DNA of 64,000 bases from NCBI GenBank assembly GCA_022419385.1, contig JAJUBI010000001.1, positions 4,588,001-4,652,000 of the forward strand. Direction: 5' to 3'. This document shows positions 23,106 through 35,338 of the stretch, one piece after another. The notes beneath the pieces are model-generated. The model was not told the origin of the DNA, searched no databases, and saw nothing but the letters and a program-made list of their open reading frames with translations. Within the stretch, counting starts at the first letter, position 1; every line of letters begins with the position of its first letter. The position numbers were made by a program, and so were the translations under genes. This DNA comes from Paraconiothyrium sp. Pb-2020. Taxonomy: Eukaryota; Ascomycota; Dothideomycetes; Pleosporales; Didymosphaeriaceae.

Positions 23106-24435
23106 CTACTGCCCACTGGGGACCTTGTATGGCCCGTACCCTGGCTTGGGGAAATTCGGTGTCCCGTTTTCGTTCCATGTAAACGGCTGCGTTCGGATGG
23201 TTCGAGCAGACCACCCATTTGTGGGGTCCTGCATGCCATGATACACGATCCAGTCCTCCGTGTCGTCGGGACTCTTGACGAAACTTGCGTGGCCCACGCC
23301 ATACGCACTCTCGGCCGGATTCTGGTAGAACACAGGATATTGGTGTTTGCGCCAGTCAGACGGATTCATGGGGTCGCCGTTGGGAGAAAGTTCCAGCAGC
23401 CCGAGACAGTAGTTGCGGTTGTCTGAACGGGCGGCGCTGTAAATGAGAAACTGCTGACCAGTGCGTGAGTTAGTGAGCTGCTGCGGCCCTTCATTACTAC
23501 TCAATCGATCATTCTCAGCTCGACCGTACGGCGTCTTCTCCCACGGTAAACTTGGCACAGATATAATCTGCCGCTCAGACAACGGGCTCGCTACCGTCCA
23601 CGGATTCTCCATTTTTGTAATGCATAGATTTGCAGGCCACGCGGCATATTGGGTGTACCAGCAGCTGTAGATATGATACAGACCAGAGGAGTGTTGGAAA
23701 TAGGTTCCGTCGATGGCAAATTGGTCGTATGTGTTTAATTGGGCCTTGTAGACGAAGCTTGCGGCCCAAGGGTCGGATCCGTGGCCTTCGAGCACGTACA
23801 TGCGGTGGTGGATGGCTGGGCAGTTGTACGGGCAGTACATGTCTAATTCAGGCGAAGGTGAATCGCTACGAGGGTCCGCGGTGAAGATGACGTACCAGGT
23901 CCCATTGAGCTGGTGGAGCTCCGGAGCCCATATATCAGTTGAGTAGTTCAGGCCTGGCGGAGGAGCGAAGAGAACCTTCGACTCGGCGTTGTCCCAATCA
24001 CTGAAAAGCGTTAGTACATGTACTCAGACGGATCTGCGCTCAGGTAGCGTAAGTTTTGATTTCCTCGAAGAGATTACAGGCATAATGCTTAGGACGTTTG
24101 CGCCTAGACTTTGAAAAGCATACAGGAGCATGAACGATTGAACAATCTTAAGTGTCATGACCTTGATGGACGGGAACTCACGTGAGAATCTGGCTCCGAA
24201 GCAGAGTGACATCGTCGTTCGTGGTGTAGGTCATGTAATACCAACCGTCATGGCGTATCACCCATCTGCCCAGTTAAGAATTTTCGTGTGATCCGCGGCA
24301 CTGTTACAAGACTTACGGATCAGCCCCGCCTGCGGACAGAATAGGGTTTGTGTAGGTGGTCGTATTGGTGTGATACTGACCCCATGCTACGATAGCGAAC
24401 GTTGCATTGAGCAACAACTGCGGTAGCCTAAACAT
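23106..24435 (-). CDS. Secreted glycoside hydrolase family 43 (arabinan/arabinofuranosidase type)
   Basis: Three exons, 24317-24435, 24182-24265 and 23106-24000; 365 aa. The first about 19 residues (MFRLPQLLLNATFAIVAWG) form a signal peptide. The five-bladed GH43 fold is indicated by GGADP with the catalytic base Asp39, WAPELHQLNGTWY, the pKa-modulating Asp in IDGTYF (about 165), and the general acid Glu in SSNEGPQQL (about 238). NEGP and the single-domain length resemble exo-acting arabinofuranosidase/arabinanase members; exact specificity cannot be read. Expected role is extracellular breakdown of plant arabinan or arabinoxylan. Introns are 51 and 181 nt. Confidence 0.9.
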
Positions 24436-24742
24436 GGTCAAAGAAGGAATGAAGGAAAGAGCAGTAGAGGCGTGGATGGTGTTCAACACACAGCAGGGCA
24501 GGTTGCCATCGGAGCGAGGGATAGGCGCGAGGAAATCGTGCTTAGTCTACTTGTTTACATATTGGACTAGGGACTAGCGATACGACTTCGGCATCCTGAA
24601 TGACGCAGGTACATAGTACGAAGTTACAGAAGATGAGAGGCGGGTTGATTTTCCCCGCAATGCAACCTTACCGCAGCCCTAGCCGTACTTGGCAGGACCT
24701 TTTGCTCCACCACCCAGCGCACGTTTGTCTACCACCACCGCC
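24436..24742. promoter_or_regulatory. Shared upstream region of GH43 and RED-like genes
   Basis: 307 bp between two divergent start codons, so it must hold both promoters. No clear TATA box. Confidence 0.5.
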
Positions 24743-26449
24743 ATGAACAACCAGCAGTTCCGTCGCTTGCTGGTCGACCCGTCTCCACAAAAAGATGGCA
24801 AAGCAAGCAAAGACCAGTCTCAACGGCCTCCGCGGGCACAAGGTGCCGTGTTGGGCGCGCGCAAGAACGCGAGTATTCCCATGACACCGTAAGCTACCGC
24901 TCCGTCTGCTCGTGTGACGCACGTCAACTGACCGCAAGATAGGCGTCAAGTAGGCCGCAACTCGATACAAGCCGACTTTGCCCGCCAACTCGCTGAGCGC
25001 AACGCGAAAGCAAATCCGGCAAAGAAATTCCGATCTGCTGCGCCCAAAGGCAGCAAGCTCGCCGCAGGCTATACCGACCGCACCAAAGAGCGCGTCGACG
25101 ATGAGGTCGATGAAACGGCACAGCGCATCAAGAATCTTGAGGATGCGATGAAGCTTGGTCAAATTGACAGGGACATGTTCGAAAAACTGGTGCAGGAGAT
25201 CACAGGCGGAGACATCACTGCTACGCATCTGGTCAAGGGCCTGGATAGGAAGCTTCTGGAGCGCGTGAGAAAAGGCGAGGACGTTTTCGCTCATGATTCA
25301 TCAAACGAGGAGGAGAAGGAGAAGGATGATATTGAGGACGTGGAAGAGGAGTTCGACGAGCTGGCTGAGCAGGACATTGGCTCCATCGTGAGAGAGAAGG
25401 CGGAGAAGAAGGGCGAGGTGGCCCCCCCTAAGTCAGTAGCTGGTGTCAAGCGGAGTAGGTCGGATGTTCTGGCCGAACTCAAGCGGCAGAGGCAAGAGGC
25501 GGCCGCGGCAGCAGCAGCTGAGTACGAAAAGAAATATCCAAGTCTTGGAAAAGGCTTTCGCAAGGTCAGCGAGAAGGGTGAGACATCTAGGATCGAGGTG
25601 GACAAACAAGGTCGAGAGGTCCTCATCATTACGGATGCCCAAGGGAAGGAGAAGCGCAAGGTCCGAAAGCAGAGAGGGCAGGAACCTGCACCTGAAATCC
25701 GCCACGATTTAGAGGACGAAAAGAAGCCCATCAACACACACGATCTGCCTCCTGTGAAGGAAGATAAGGAGGAGCTAGAAGACGACGACATTTTCGAAGG
25801 GGTTGGCTCCAACTTCAATCCTCTTGCAGCTCTAGACAGCCAAGACGAGTCGTCAGAGGAGGAAGGAGAAGCAAAGGATACCCTAGCATCACTCGAGAAG
25901 CCAAGTATAACATCCGAAGAGAGGACTGCCAACGATGATGGTACCGACCAAACTTCTACTAAGCCCACCACCACAGTCCAGATTCCTGCCACCAAACGCA
26001 ATTACTTCGCGTCCAGCAAGACTTTTGCACCCGCCGAGTCCGATCAACGCTCTGAATCCTCCACTGCAGACGTCACGGTCCGTGCTGCCCTCCAGAAAGT
26101 CCGAACACTTGACCCCAATTCCACCCTCATCAACGATGCAGACTCTGAAGAATCTCGTCTCAAGGCGCGACTTGCCAAGCTTGCCGCTTCCGATCGCGAC
26201 ATGGAGGATATCGACATGGGCTTTGGTGGGTCACGGTTTGACGATGCCGAGGAGATGGAGCGAGAGGGTGAGAAGATCAAGTTCTCGGAGTGGAAAGGCA
26301 TCGGAGGTGAAGATGATGGAGAAGGGGAGGGTGATGCGAGAGGTGAGAAGAAAAGGAAGAGGGGACCGAAGAAGAAGAAGGGGGATAAAAACAGTGCGAC
26401 TGACGTGCTGAAGGCGATGGAGAGGCAAAAGGAGAGGACTCTTGGTTGA
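24743..26449 (+). CDS. RED-like splicing/spliceosome-associated protein
   Basis: Two exons, 24743-24888 and 24943-26449, with a 54-nt intron; 550 aa. It starts MNNQQFRRLL and continues with a RED/IK-type N-terminal region: SIPMTPR, ADFARQLAERN, GYTDRTKERVDDE. The rest is highly charged: an acidic stretch (about 140-165), KKRK-like basic clusters, repeated Ser/Glu/Asp tracts, and a Lys-rich C-terminus (KRKRGPKKKKGDK) that should act as a nuclear signal. RED/IK proteins belong to the spliceosomal B complex with SMU1. Family assignment rests on the N-terminus. Confidence 0.75.
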
Positions 26450-27002
26450 AGTCGTTTTGCCCTCACGTTGAGATACGGTCTATCTCTTGTGCACATGGGA
26501 CGGTCTGACGTCAACGGATCATTGCACGAATGAACGGGAAGTCTGGACAGGGATATTGCGTCGTATGTCAATTCAACGGACATGGCATTAACCACAATGA
26601 TGGTGAACCCTCAGTTACTCGTCTGTACAGAAGCAGCTTATGAGATTAGACGAGGGTCAAACACCATGACGTTGGATGTATATCCATCCGCTAGATGCAG
26701 CCGCCGTCCGAGGTCATCTTATTCTTAGATCGCGCATTCTGGAGTGACTTGGCAGGGAATGACAATGAGGGTATTTGTGTTCCAACCTTGTACTTCAGGG
26801 TAACATTGTATTGGGAGTCGTATCGTAGAGCATATCTACTTCGTAAATTGTGGTTTACAGCGTTCATGAAAATCTCATTGGTCCCTCAAGCTTTGAGCCT
26901 GCAGCACTTATACAGCTTACAGCTACAGCCCGGCTTTCCTATTCTTTATTACGCACTTGTGGATAACTCCAAGGCTGGCACTTCTCTCGACTCTCTATGA
27001 CC
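26450..27002. other. Intergenic region between convergent genes
   Basis: 553 bp of 3' flanks of the RED-like gene and PRE2. A 101-codon open frame (26695-27000) has no family features and overlaps the PRE2 terminator side; not accepted as a gene. Confidence 0.5.
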
Positions 27003-28019
27003 TCACACCAGCTCCGACGTCACGTTCGAGAACTCGCCCTTGTTCAGCTTGGTCTCCCAGAAGATCGGATTGGTATCATTGAAGCCGTGCTTCACCCAAC
27101 CGTCCTCCTTGACGTGGTACAAGTTGATGAAACCTCCAGAATACGCGTCACGGTGGGTAGCGGCGAGAATACTCCGCCTGCCAAGCTCGAGGGCGTCCTC
27201 GTCTGAGAGATCGTACTTGTAGTTCGCATCGAGCACGCCGTAGGCAAAAGTTTGACCGGAACCGACGCAGAAGAGGTTGCCGGCGAGGCGCGTGCCGTCG
27301 CTGTCAATGTAATAGAGTGCGGGGCCCTCTTGGGGCGTTACGCCTGCGCACATAGTGCCCTGCACTAGAATTAGCACGTCTATAAGGAAGGGCGCAGAAA
27401 GAGAAGGTACCATTGATAGGCCCATGCCCTTGTATGAGTAGACGAGGTTAGCGAGGATCTTGGAGGCTGCGGCGACGGAAATACGACGCTTGTGTCGAAG
27501 CTCGTGGAGGCGGCACTGCATGCCCAGGTACGCCAGCCAGTACTGACAATCCTGCTAATCGTCAGACCTCCATTATATCCATGATAAATACCCGCTTACA
27601 GCAGCGCCACCAGCCATGGTACCCAACAAGCAATTGTTGATCTCGATGACCTTCTTGACCGTCTGCGAGGCTATCCAGTTGCCCGCCGTTGCCCTGGAGT
27701 CTGTCGCTACGATGATGCCGCCCTTGAAGCGGAACGCAAGCGTCGTGGTGCCGTGTGCGATCTTGATGGGGCAGTTGGGGTTCGAGTAGTCGTCGGTCAT
27801 CGCGCGCAGCCATGAGGCAGACTGGACCCGTAATCAGCAGGGTGCGCAAAGCAGTTTTGGACGATGGCCCTGGAAGTTGCGGCATACCTGAGCTACTGGC
27901 GGTAGGGCAAACTTGAGGGACAGCTCCGGGGCGGCCTGGCACAGCTCCTGCTGCTCCTCGTGCGTCTGGCCCTCCTCCCTGAACGCTGGCCGCGTGTATT
28001 GTGCAACTAATGAGTCCAT
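27003..28019 (-). CDS. PRE2: 20S proteasome subunit beta5 (chymotrypsin-like)
   Basis: Four exons, 27888-28019, 27600-27821, 27411-27551 and 27003-27359; 283 aa. The prosequence ends at HGTTTLAF, exposing catalytic Thr69 of the precursor after self-cleavage. ATDSRATAGNWIASQTVKK holds the catalytic Lys region, and LGTMAGGAADCQYW, SVAAASKILANLVY, GMGLSMGTMCAG and YHVKEDGW are classic beta5 blocks. It performs the chymotrypsin-like activity of the core particle. The last intron (27360-27410) is 51 nt and stop-free; if retained it would insert 17 mostly hydrophobic residues between GLSM and GTMC. Confidence 0.97.
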
Positions 28020-28851
28020 GGCGGCGTCTGAATGTGTGCGCAACCGAGGATGGGTATGGGTATGAGGGCGGAGCAGGCGGGGTGTGGGTGCGGGTTGCGA
28101 TGGTTGATGTCGGTGATGTTGGAGCTCCGGCCAAGCTGCTACATCGCCTTGGCGTCTTCGCGTCGCTGCTGCCTTTCCATTGCGCTTACAACGTGCACCT
28201 CCACCATCCTCGTCTCCCAACGTTGCGCATACCGCAAGCATACACTCACACTTCTAGCGTGCATCCCGCAACCAGCGTCTCTGTGGAGACTGATGCTGAC
28301 AGCCTGTGGGTCGTCATGTGTGCCGTCTGCGCTTTAAGGTCACTTAAGACATACATGCCTCCCCATGTGCCATCTCTAACCACCAGCCACCGTCATTCGG
28401 ACGCCCAACACGAACACATGTTCGCATTTCTTACAGTACGCGATTGTCATAAGGACCCTTTGTCTCGTAGTTCAGCACTCTCGTCCCGCTCTTTCGCATC
28501 GTGCCTGTGGGCGCGTGAAGAGGCGCAACCTCTGCGTGACAAGCACAGCATGATGCTTTTGTCGTTGGTATATCTCAGATTGTCTCCCATAGCAGCTCCG
28601 TTCATCGAACCCACATATCAAACCCGCAAAGTCCAAATGCTTGACGCTTGTTCTTTCCGACTACTTCGTGCATACTTCCATCTGCTCCCAGTTATACTGC
28701 TACTGCATGTCTCATCGAGACTGGACTTCATATACAATAACCCGACCCTCACACGCCTATACTACCATTTCCTCACACGCACATCATCGTCTCGCACCCC
28801 CATCACGCATCCGCTCCCTCCCATCATCCTTCCCTACCACCTTTTCCAGCC
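28020..28851. other. Divergent intergenic region, pyrimidine-rich
   Basis: 832 bp between the PRE2 start and the start of a His-rich frame. The last 200 bp on plus are very C/T-rich, as before many fungal start codons. A 287-codon plus-strand open frame (28001-28864) spans it but is composed of low-complexity promoter-like DNA and overlaps the PRE2 start. Confidence 0.5.
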
Positions 28852-29481
28852 ATGTGCTGGATAACGCTTACTCCTCAATCCGGACGGCACCACCACCACC
28901 CTTCTCCTCAGCATCACCATCATCAACATTCCGGCGATGGATCGCCTGCGGCAGAGCTTGTTCGAGTCCACAGAAAGGGAGACGGTCCCCGCTATAGTAA
29001 AATCCGTATAATCGCCCCAGTTGAGTCAGAGGAGCACCACCACCGTTTGGATCATCATCACCACCATATTCACCCATTGCACATGCATCCAATCCACTTT
29101 CCGCACCAACACCATCGCCATTGGAAGCTTCACGGTCATGGGAGGAAGCGCAGTCCTGCCCCTCCAACTTGCGCCCCACCTCCATCGCGCAGCCCATCCT
29201 CGTGCCCTTCGCCGCGAGAGCCGACGTACAGAACGCAGATCGTGGAGCCAGCGAAGACTGAGCTAAGGGAGACAACGCGCGTGGCACTGAGAGAGGTTCG
29301 GCCCGACAGAGGAAGATTGAGGAGGGTTGCGGGATACGAAGTTTTGGGGAGGGAGGTGCCGTGGGACTGGGAGTGCGTGAGCAGTGTTGCGAGCGGAGCT
29401 GGGAAGGACAAAAACGGTGATGGGAGGAGACGAAGCAGGCTGAGATATCCTCCCTTTGGAGATTTGCACCGGTGGATGTAG
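28852..29481 (+). CDS. Hypothetical His-rich protein
   Basis: A single-exon frame of 209 aa starting MCWITLTPQSG. Two His-rich clusters (about residues 13-27 and 62-93) flank the segment VHRKGDGPRYSKIRIIAPVE, and the C-terminal half is Arg-rich and basic with no known domain. The long pyrimidine tract before the ATG resembles a fungal promoter. I do not recognise the family. The opposite strand is also open over 28868-29515, so existence of the gene rests on composition and context only. His clusters suggest metal binding, but this is speculation. Confidence 0.4.
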   Translation: MCWITLTPQSGRHHHHPSPQHHHHQHSGDGSPAAELVRVHRKGDGPRYSKIRIIAPVESEEHHHRLDHHHHHIHPLHMHPIHFPHQHHRHWKLHGHGRKRSPAPPTCAPPPSRSPSSCPSPREPTYRTQIVEPAKTELRETTRVALREVRPDRGRLRRVAGYEVLGREVPWDWECVSSVASGAGKDKNGDGRRRSRLRYPPFGDLHRWM

Positions 29482-29952
29482 GGAGGGTTTCACGAGCGAA
29501 TAGCCTGATGAACATGGGAATGATTCGGTGGGCTTATGTTGACCTGTGACGAGCTATACTGGGCTTATCGGTGAAGAACTGCGAATCATTGCTTGTTCAT
29601 CTGTAATACATCTACATACAGGCTGCAGCTTTGTGTTGACCAACAACTAAGACTTCAAGACCTCATCCGCGTCCTAAGGGCTGCCCTCAGGGAGTAAGCT
29701 ATATGAAACATCCTTTGCAGAAATATAGGACTGTGCTATTGAAGTCAGGGTATAAAGGGCATGGGTGCCGACTTCGGTAAACGCCAAAACGCCAGCCACC
29801 AGCTCGGTGCATGATATTGCAAAACGTGAGAGAACGGCCAAAGCTACCAATGCCGTACGGTTTCCCATGCAGTTACCCTCGAAGCCATAAACACCATTGA
29901 ATCAGATACAATAAGAGCGCGAGACCGAACTATAAGCAAAAATTACCTAGAA
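29482..29952. other. Intergenic region, no gene seen
   Basis: 471 bp between the His-rich frame and the demethylase stop codon; presumably both 3' UTRs. Confidence 0.5.
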
Positions 29953-32900
29953 TCATACCATGCTTCGTCGTCGCAAGCCATGCTCCTCCATTTGCAGCTG
30001 CAGCGCCAAAGCTAAACTCGCCATATCTTCCTCGCTATCAATCATGGCCGACGAGGTAGCGCGCGCCTTCGGTTCAGATCGTGGCTCGAATTTGATGGAC
30101 TCTTTGCTGTCGCGTCCTCGACCCGAAGGCGTCTTCGGCGTATTGCTCTTCCTGTGCGACCGAAGAGGTGTCTGACTTGGCTTGTTTCTGCTGGGATAGG
30201 GCCACCCAGAGCGTTGCCCATTGGGGGTTACCGGAGAACATTGTATGCCAGTCGGGTTGGCGTGAGCGGGTGGAGAATCTTCCGCAAACCCGTTGGGCTG
30301 AGCATGGAAACCGTTAGGGACAGTACCCGGGCTGACAGGGTCCAAAACAGATCTTGTTTGTGCGTCCAAGCTCGTCTCCACGTTGGCGTCAGGAAGGTCT
30401 TCTACAGAGAACATGATCGCATCTTGATCCGGCGCATGAGGAGAAGCGTCCTCCGCGAACCCATTATTCCTATGCTCATATGACTGCAAAGCTGGGTCAA
30501 TTGGCATCATATCGTCATCAGGCCCGTGACCGAGGAATTGCTGAGCGGAGAATGCTAAGTCTTGCAATTCAGCATGGCCGCCCATAATGCACTCCCCTGA
30601 AGAATTTCGGTGATGAAGAGGGCCATATAATAACGAGCCATCGGCCGTAACTTCCTTTTTCAGCTTTCGCTGGATTACAGTCGGATCTTCGTCGCTGATG
30701 CGGCGCTTCTTGGCCGCAGCTCCTCTTGGAATGGGAACTTCATTGGCTTTGACCGGGTCGACATTCCCATACTCGTCATGGATACAGCGTCGCTGAGTTG
30801 GTTAGCTTGGCGATGGTTATTGACATCAAATTGCTCACCTTGCTCTTGCGGCAATCAGCACAGGCCTTCACGCGGCCAGACTTCAATGCGTATGGATCTC
30901 CATTGGCGTCCGCTAGAAGCGGCCCTCCATTTGTCATGTTCTTGTCGGCCGAGCTCGATTGTGAGCCGTGAGACGCACCAAAGTCGCTGTAACGTCGCTT
31001 GACCGATAAGCCTAAGGAACCAGATAGATCGATCGTATTCATGCCACCAGCCATGCCAGCAGGCTTCGTTGGGTCGAAGATCTCGTCTTTATGCTTGCAG
31101 CGTATTCTTCGTTTACGACAAGCGTCACAGGCAATGCGCTTCGGACCCAGTTGAGATGTCTTGGGTGTAGTTTGTGGTCGCGACGGATCCGGCTTCTGAA
31201 GAAAACCAGTCATCATTGGTAGTGGAGACGGTGGAGTGACTAGGCCTGGGCTGTGATGTTCCACGCCGTTTGTAAAGGGTGTCTCCGTTACTCTAGTCCT
31301 TGAGTATTGCTTCTCTGAACTAGCTCTCAAGCCTTCACCCACTGCTTGTTTCTCCATGCGCTTGATCTGCGCGGCGCTAAGTTTCTTCTCCGCCTCCAGA
31401 GAATCGGGGAGCACCGAATCAGACTGTGCCCACTGTGGAATGCACTCATTCCCTCTCTTCCAGGCAATCCACATAGCAAAGCGCTTGGCAAGCACAAGTG
31501 GGTCTCCGAAACCTTTGGGAATAGAGCTGGTAACACTTTTCTGCACTTTCTCAATTATGCCCTCAATCCGGCCGAGCGAAATCAGAACGGACCTCCAAAT
31601 ATAATTCGCAAGATCAACAAGGCCATCCAGCTCAGCTTTCGGGTAGTATCGTCTATGGTAGTTCTCCGGACCAAGATGTGAGTTGTGCCCGAATTTCCCG
31701 GTCTCGCAATATGTTGGGACATCGCGATAGAACTGACCGCCACTGAGCAGAAGCTGTTCAACTTGTGCGGGGAGAGGGTCCTCTCCGAGATAGCGTATCA
31801 AAGAGAGCCACATGAGCTTTTGGAAAAACGGGTATCGAAATTTCGGGGCAACCTTGGTGTTCTTCTCAATCTCTAGGACCTTGATCTGCATGCCATAATG
31901 TATCCGGGTGAGAAAATTGCCGCCGATAACCAAACTGTCCTCCGGTGTCCAAACGGCATGGATCCAACCGGAGGGTATCAACATGGTATCTCCGGGGTAT
32001 AGATCGACCCTGTAGCATTCTTTGACCTGGTGGCCCAGCCACTCGTGTCCCTGCCTTGGGGAGAGACACCAATCTTCATACTTTTTCAGATTCTGCTTCG
32101 TGGGTGGTATGAAAAAGAAAACTTTTCTGCCCTTCACGATATGGTAGTAGACTGACGATCCCCCAAAATCAATGTGAAAATCCGTGTAGCAGTCCGCAAC
32201 TGACATGAGGCAATAGAATTGCACAGCCGGAGGAGCTTTCTTGTCGTCGTCGCGCCAAACAGCGTCCTGAAGATCCATATCTCGCACTGCTTTTGGTCGA
32301 CGGATTAGTCGTCCTAAGCGGCTCCGGGAAACCTCCAGACTGATGACATTACGGACGGGCTTCTCGCCTTGTTGCTCGTAATAATCAGCCCATTTCGCCA
32401 TTGTCCATCGTTTGTCCTCCCCTTCCTGAGCTTTCACATCAATGACTGGCACGCGTTCCTGGGGCCCATAAAGCTCCGAAACGCGTCGGACGGTAAGACC
32501 TTCTGGTATTACCATATCTAATCTGTCTTGCCCATCATCCGGTAGCATCTCGAGTGCGTAACATGGATCTGCAGCTGCTTCAATCGCCGTGGTCTGATTG
32601 TCGTCATCCGGATATGCTCTGCCTGGATACTTTGGTCGGGGGTTCAAGGCTGCAGGAATTAGGATAGGCTCTTTGAAGCCATTCGTCTTTTCGAGGAAGT
32701 CGGCGGACACTAACTCTGGAGGTAGACGCGCAAATGTCTCAGGGGTGAACTCGATGTCGCCGTTCTTGAAGGCAGCAATGTAGTGGTGCTCGGGGTTGTC
32801 ATCAGACGTCTTCAGTATGCCTTCATTCAGTCCAGCATAGTCGACAGCTGTGTGCGCTCTGGTGGATTTTCTGACTTTGGTGGTTCTGCCGAACTTTGGT

Positions 32901-34507
32901 TGGCATTGCTCACAATAGAATTTGTCCACATCTCGCACTTCGCGCTCGCTTTGGAAGCCAGCGCACACATAGTGGTGCCACCCCTTGCAACCATCACATC
33001 TTATCCACTGTTCTCCATCGCCGATTGTCGTCTCGGAATCAGAAGAGCCGCAACCGGCGCATATAGTCACTGGTTCCGTCGTATCGTCGGGGGCTGGGCG
33101 ACCCAATGGCGGTGCAAGAAGCGTGTCAGTACTTAGAGGAACTGAGAGGGCTCGCGAAACATCGGGGACCGAGCTATCGTGGACTGCAGTGGACGTTACG
33201 TCAGAAAAAGAATAGCGACGGGCTTGTGGTATAGGATCATCAGAGCCGGGGAACGGCGCGTGGGCTGTGGTGAGTGCGCCCACGGGATGATCGTCTCGCT
33301 CCGCAGGCAGACTTTGCGGCGATTGCAGTTGTTTCGAAGGTTCGTGAGTAGCAGCTGAAGCAGGCTTTGGCTTGGGCGTGGATCTCTTCTTCTTCCCACT
33401 GGGAGCGCCAATACGCGATCCACGAGGCTTCCCTTTCGGCCACCCTTGATGCTTCTTTAATTTTGTGTCCGTACCAGTGACAGCAGCATTCAAGTTTAGT
33501 GACTCTTCTCGTTCTCGTGCCGTGCCTTCATCCGGCGGCGTTTCTGTCTGTGTGCTGACTTCATGCGGAGCTGCTTCAAATGCGGCGGGTGGTACAATAG
33601 GTGTGTACCTGTATTCGGGTGACGAGACATGGTGATGTGCATGGGGAGAAAGTAGGGAAGCTCCAACGTACGTGTTGCTCAGTTCGCCGTGCTGTTGACG
33701 GGCGTACGGACTGGAGATTTCCTGGTGCGATATGCTCCATCGCTTGGCCGTAGAATCGTGCCGAGGCGTCGAGCTTGACGCGGCGGCGGCAAAGTCCATC
33801 AGCAGTTGCGCATCTGAAAGTCTTTTCATACTGTTCTCGTCGGGATTCTGGACTGGCCGAGCAGCTTCCTGAAACATGCGATGACCGCTGTCCACCATCT
33901 GCTCCACATTGTATGACCAACCCGGAATGTGGCTAGTGGCCGGCCGCGGATAGTATTGTTGCCCATGTTGAGGTGGGGAGAAGTAATCGGACCGTGCGCG
34001 TTTTGCAGGTCTTTCGGTGTACGGGTAGCTGCTGTCAACGGCATAAGTGTGTTTTGACGCGCGGTGGCCGAGCGGGTGCGGGTGGGTGTAGGTGCTAGGC
34101 GAAGCGGACGGCAGCTGGCCGGAACGATGCGTAGGTTCGATCAAGGCTGAGCTATCGTGGAGGGAGTTCATGGCGGCATCTGCGAGCGCTTCAATGGGCG
34201 AGCCCAAGGCCGGAGAGTATGGGGCGCCGCGTGGTGGCAGCGGTGCGGATCGCAGTTCGTACGTCACCACCGCCGCCTCACGCTGGAGCTGCGCGTCAAA
34301 GCCTGCATTGTGATGTGATGTGTGCTGAGTCGCACTGGCAAGGGCATTGCCGGTGGCCGCAGGACCGGCGACGCTGCCAGAGGGGTTTGCTGAGGGCGCT
34401 TGCTGCGGGCGGAGGATGGGCGACAGCGGCTCCCAGACAGGCCGCGGCGGGGTGGCAGAGCGCGGCGGAGCTTGCCCTGGCTGCGACTTGAAGGAAGAGA
34501 CCCTCAT
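29953..34507 (-). CDS. JHD1: JmjC/PHD histone demethylase, KDM2/JHD1 type
   Basis: Two exons, 30839-34507 and 29953-30792, with a 46-nt intron; 1502 aa. A Pro/Ser-rich N-terminal third is followed by a PHD finger (about 479-535: CAGCG, WIRCDGCKGWHHYVC, YCEQC) and a JmjC domain (about 760-880) with the Fe-binding HxD in FHIDFGGSS, KGRKVFFFIPP and the distal His in IPSGWIHAVW. This PHD-JmjC order is that of JHD1, which removes H3K36 mono/dimethyl marks using Fe(II) and 2-oxoglutarate. The C-terminal third has two basic Cys motifs, CDACRKRRIRCKHKD (about 1122) and CADCRKSKRRCIHDE (about 1209), the second joined across the intron. I start at 34507; the frame stays open to 34876, but that extension lacks conserved features. 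Confidence 0.9.
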
Positions 34508-35338
34508 CGCGATATATGTGGGCGCGGTGGGTGAATTGGAGGGGGTGCGTCTTCGTCGGAGGTGCCGTGCCAGGCGCAATCGTCGCGGAGTCAGTAGGCT
34601 ATGGGACGGCGGCGCTGTGAGAGCAGACGAAGCAGCTGGGCACTGTAGACATGTCCCGGGATAATGCTGACGCGACGAGGCGGCGAGCGAGTGTGGTGGG
34701 TGTGCGGGTGGTGGTCTGGCGTTGTAGGACGGACGTGGAGTGGAGTGAAAGTAGTTTTGGCGGGGACAAACCAGCAGCAGTAACCGCAGCGCCCACGGCT
34801 CTTCCACGCAGGCGTCGCGCAGTGCGTACCAAGAGATGGCGCACAGCTTGTGTATAATGCGCAACGCGGAGGGCACAAGTCTGCCGTTAGCACTTGCACG
34901 GTGGGCGCGCTCGAAGCAGAGTTACAGGCGGGAGGAGACCAGCCATCGCTGGAGCAGCAAAGGTCCGCCAGCGTCCTCCACCAGTTCTACTAGACAAGGT
35001 GCCATTTCCGCAGACGCACCGCCCGCCACGCCTGCTCCAAAATGCTGCTATACACATCTCCAGATGGCTTCTGCGTTTCTGCAGACCCTCCATGCTTGCA
35101 CGCCGCTCCTGCGCGGTTGCGCCTGCCGTGAGTCTGCTTGCGCCTGCCCTCTGATCATCAGGCCGGCCAAATTCGGATTAGTGTCGCCAATGTATGGACG
35201 TCTCCGCGTCACGTGCATAGTTCGCCCTACAGGACTTGACGTTCACGCCGCTCCCGCCGCATCCACTTCCACCACCTCCATCGCAACTCTCTGCATTGCG
35301 CAGCCAGTCTTTTCCAGCACCCCTCCAGTCGCCAAGCT
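34508..35338. promoter_or_regulatory. Divergent promoter region of JHD1 and SF3b p14 genes
   Basis: 831 bp between the two start codons. Open frames inside are extensions or shadows of JHD1. No clear TATA box; C/T-rich on the plus strand before 35339. Confidence 0.5.

Noticed and set aside
28001..28864. 287-codon plus-strand open frame
   Set aside because: Overlaps the PRE2 start region and promoter DNA, low-complexity, no recognised motif.
28868..29515. 215-codon minus-strand open frame opposite the His-rich frame
   Set aside because: No promoter-like leader or domain; the plus frame has a better start context, though neither is proven.
34508..34876. Upstream extension of the JHD1 frame to an earlier ATG
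   Set aside because: The extra 123 residues are low-complexity without conservation signal and occupy the divergent promoter; the ATG at 34507 starts a better N-terminus.
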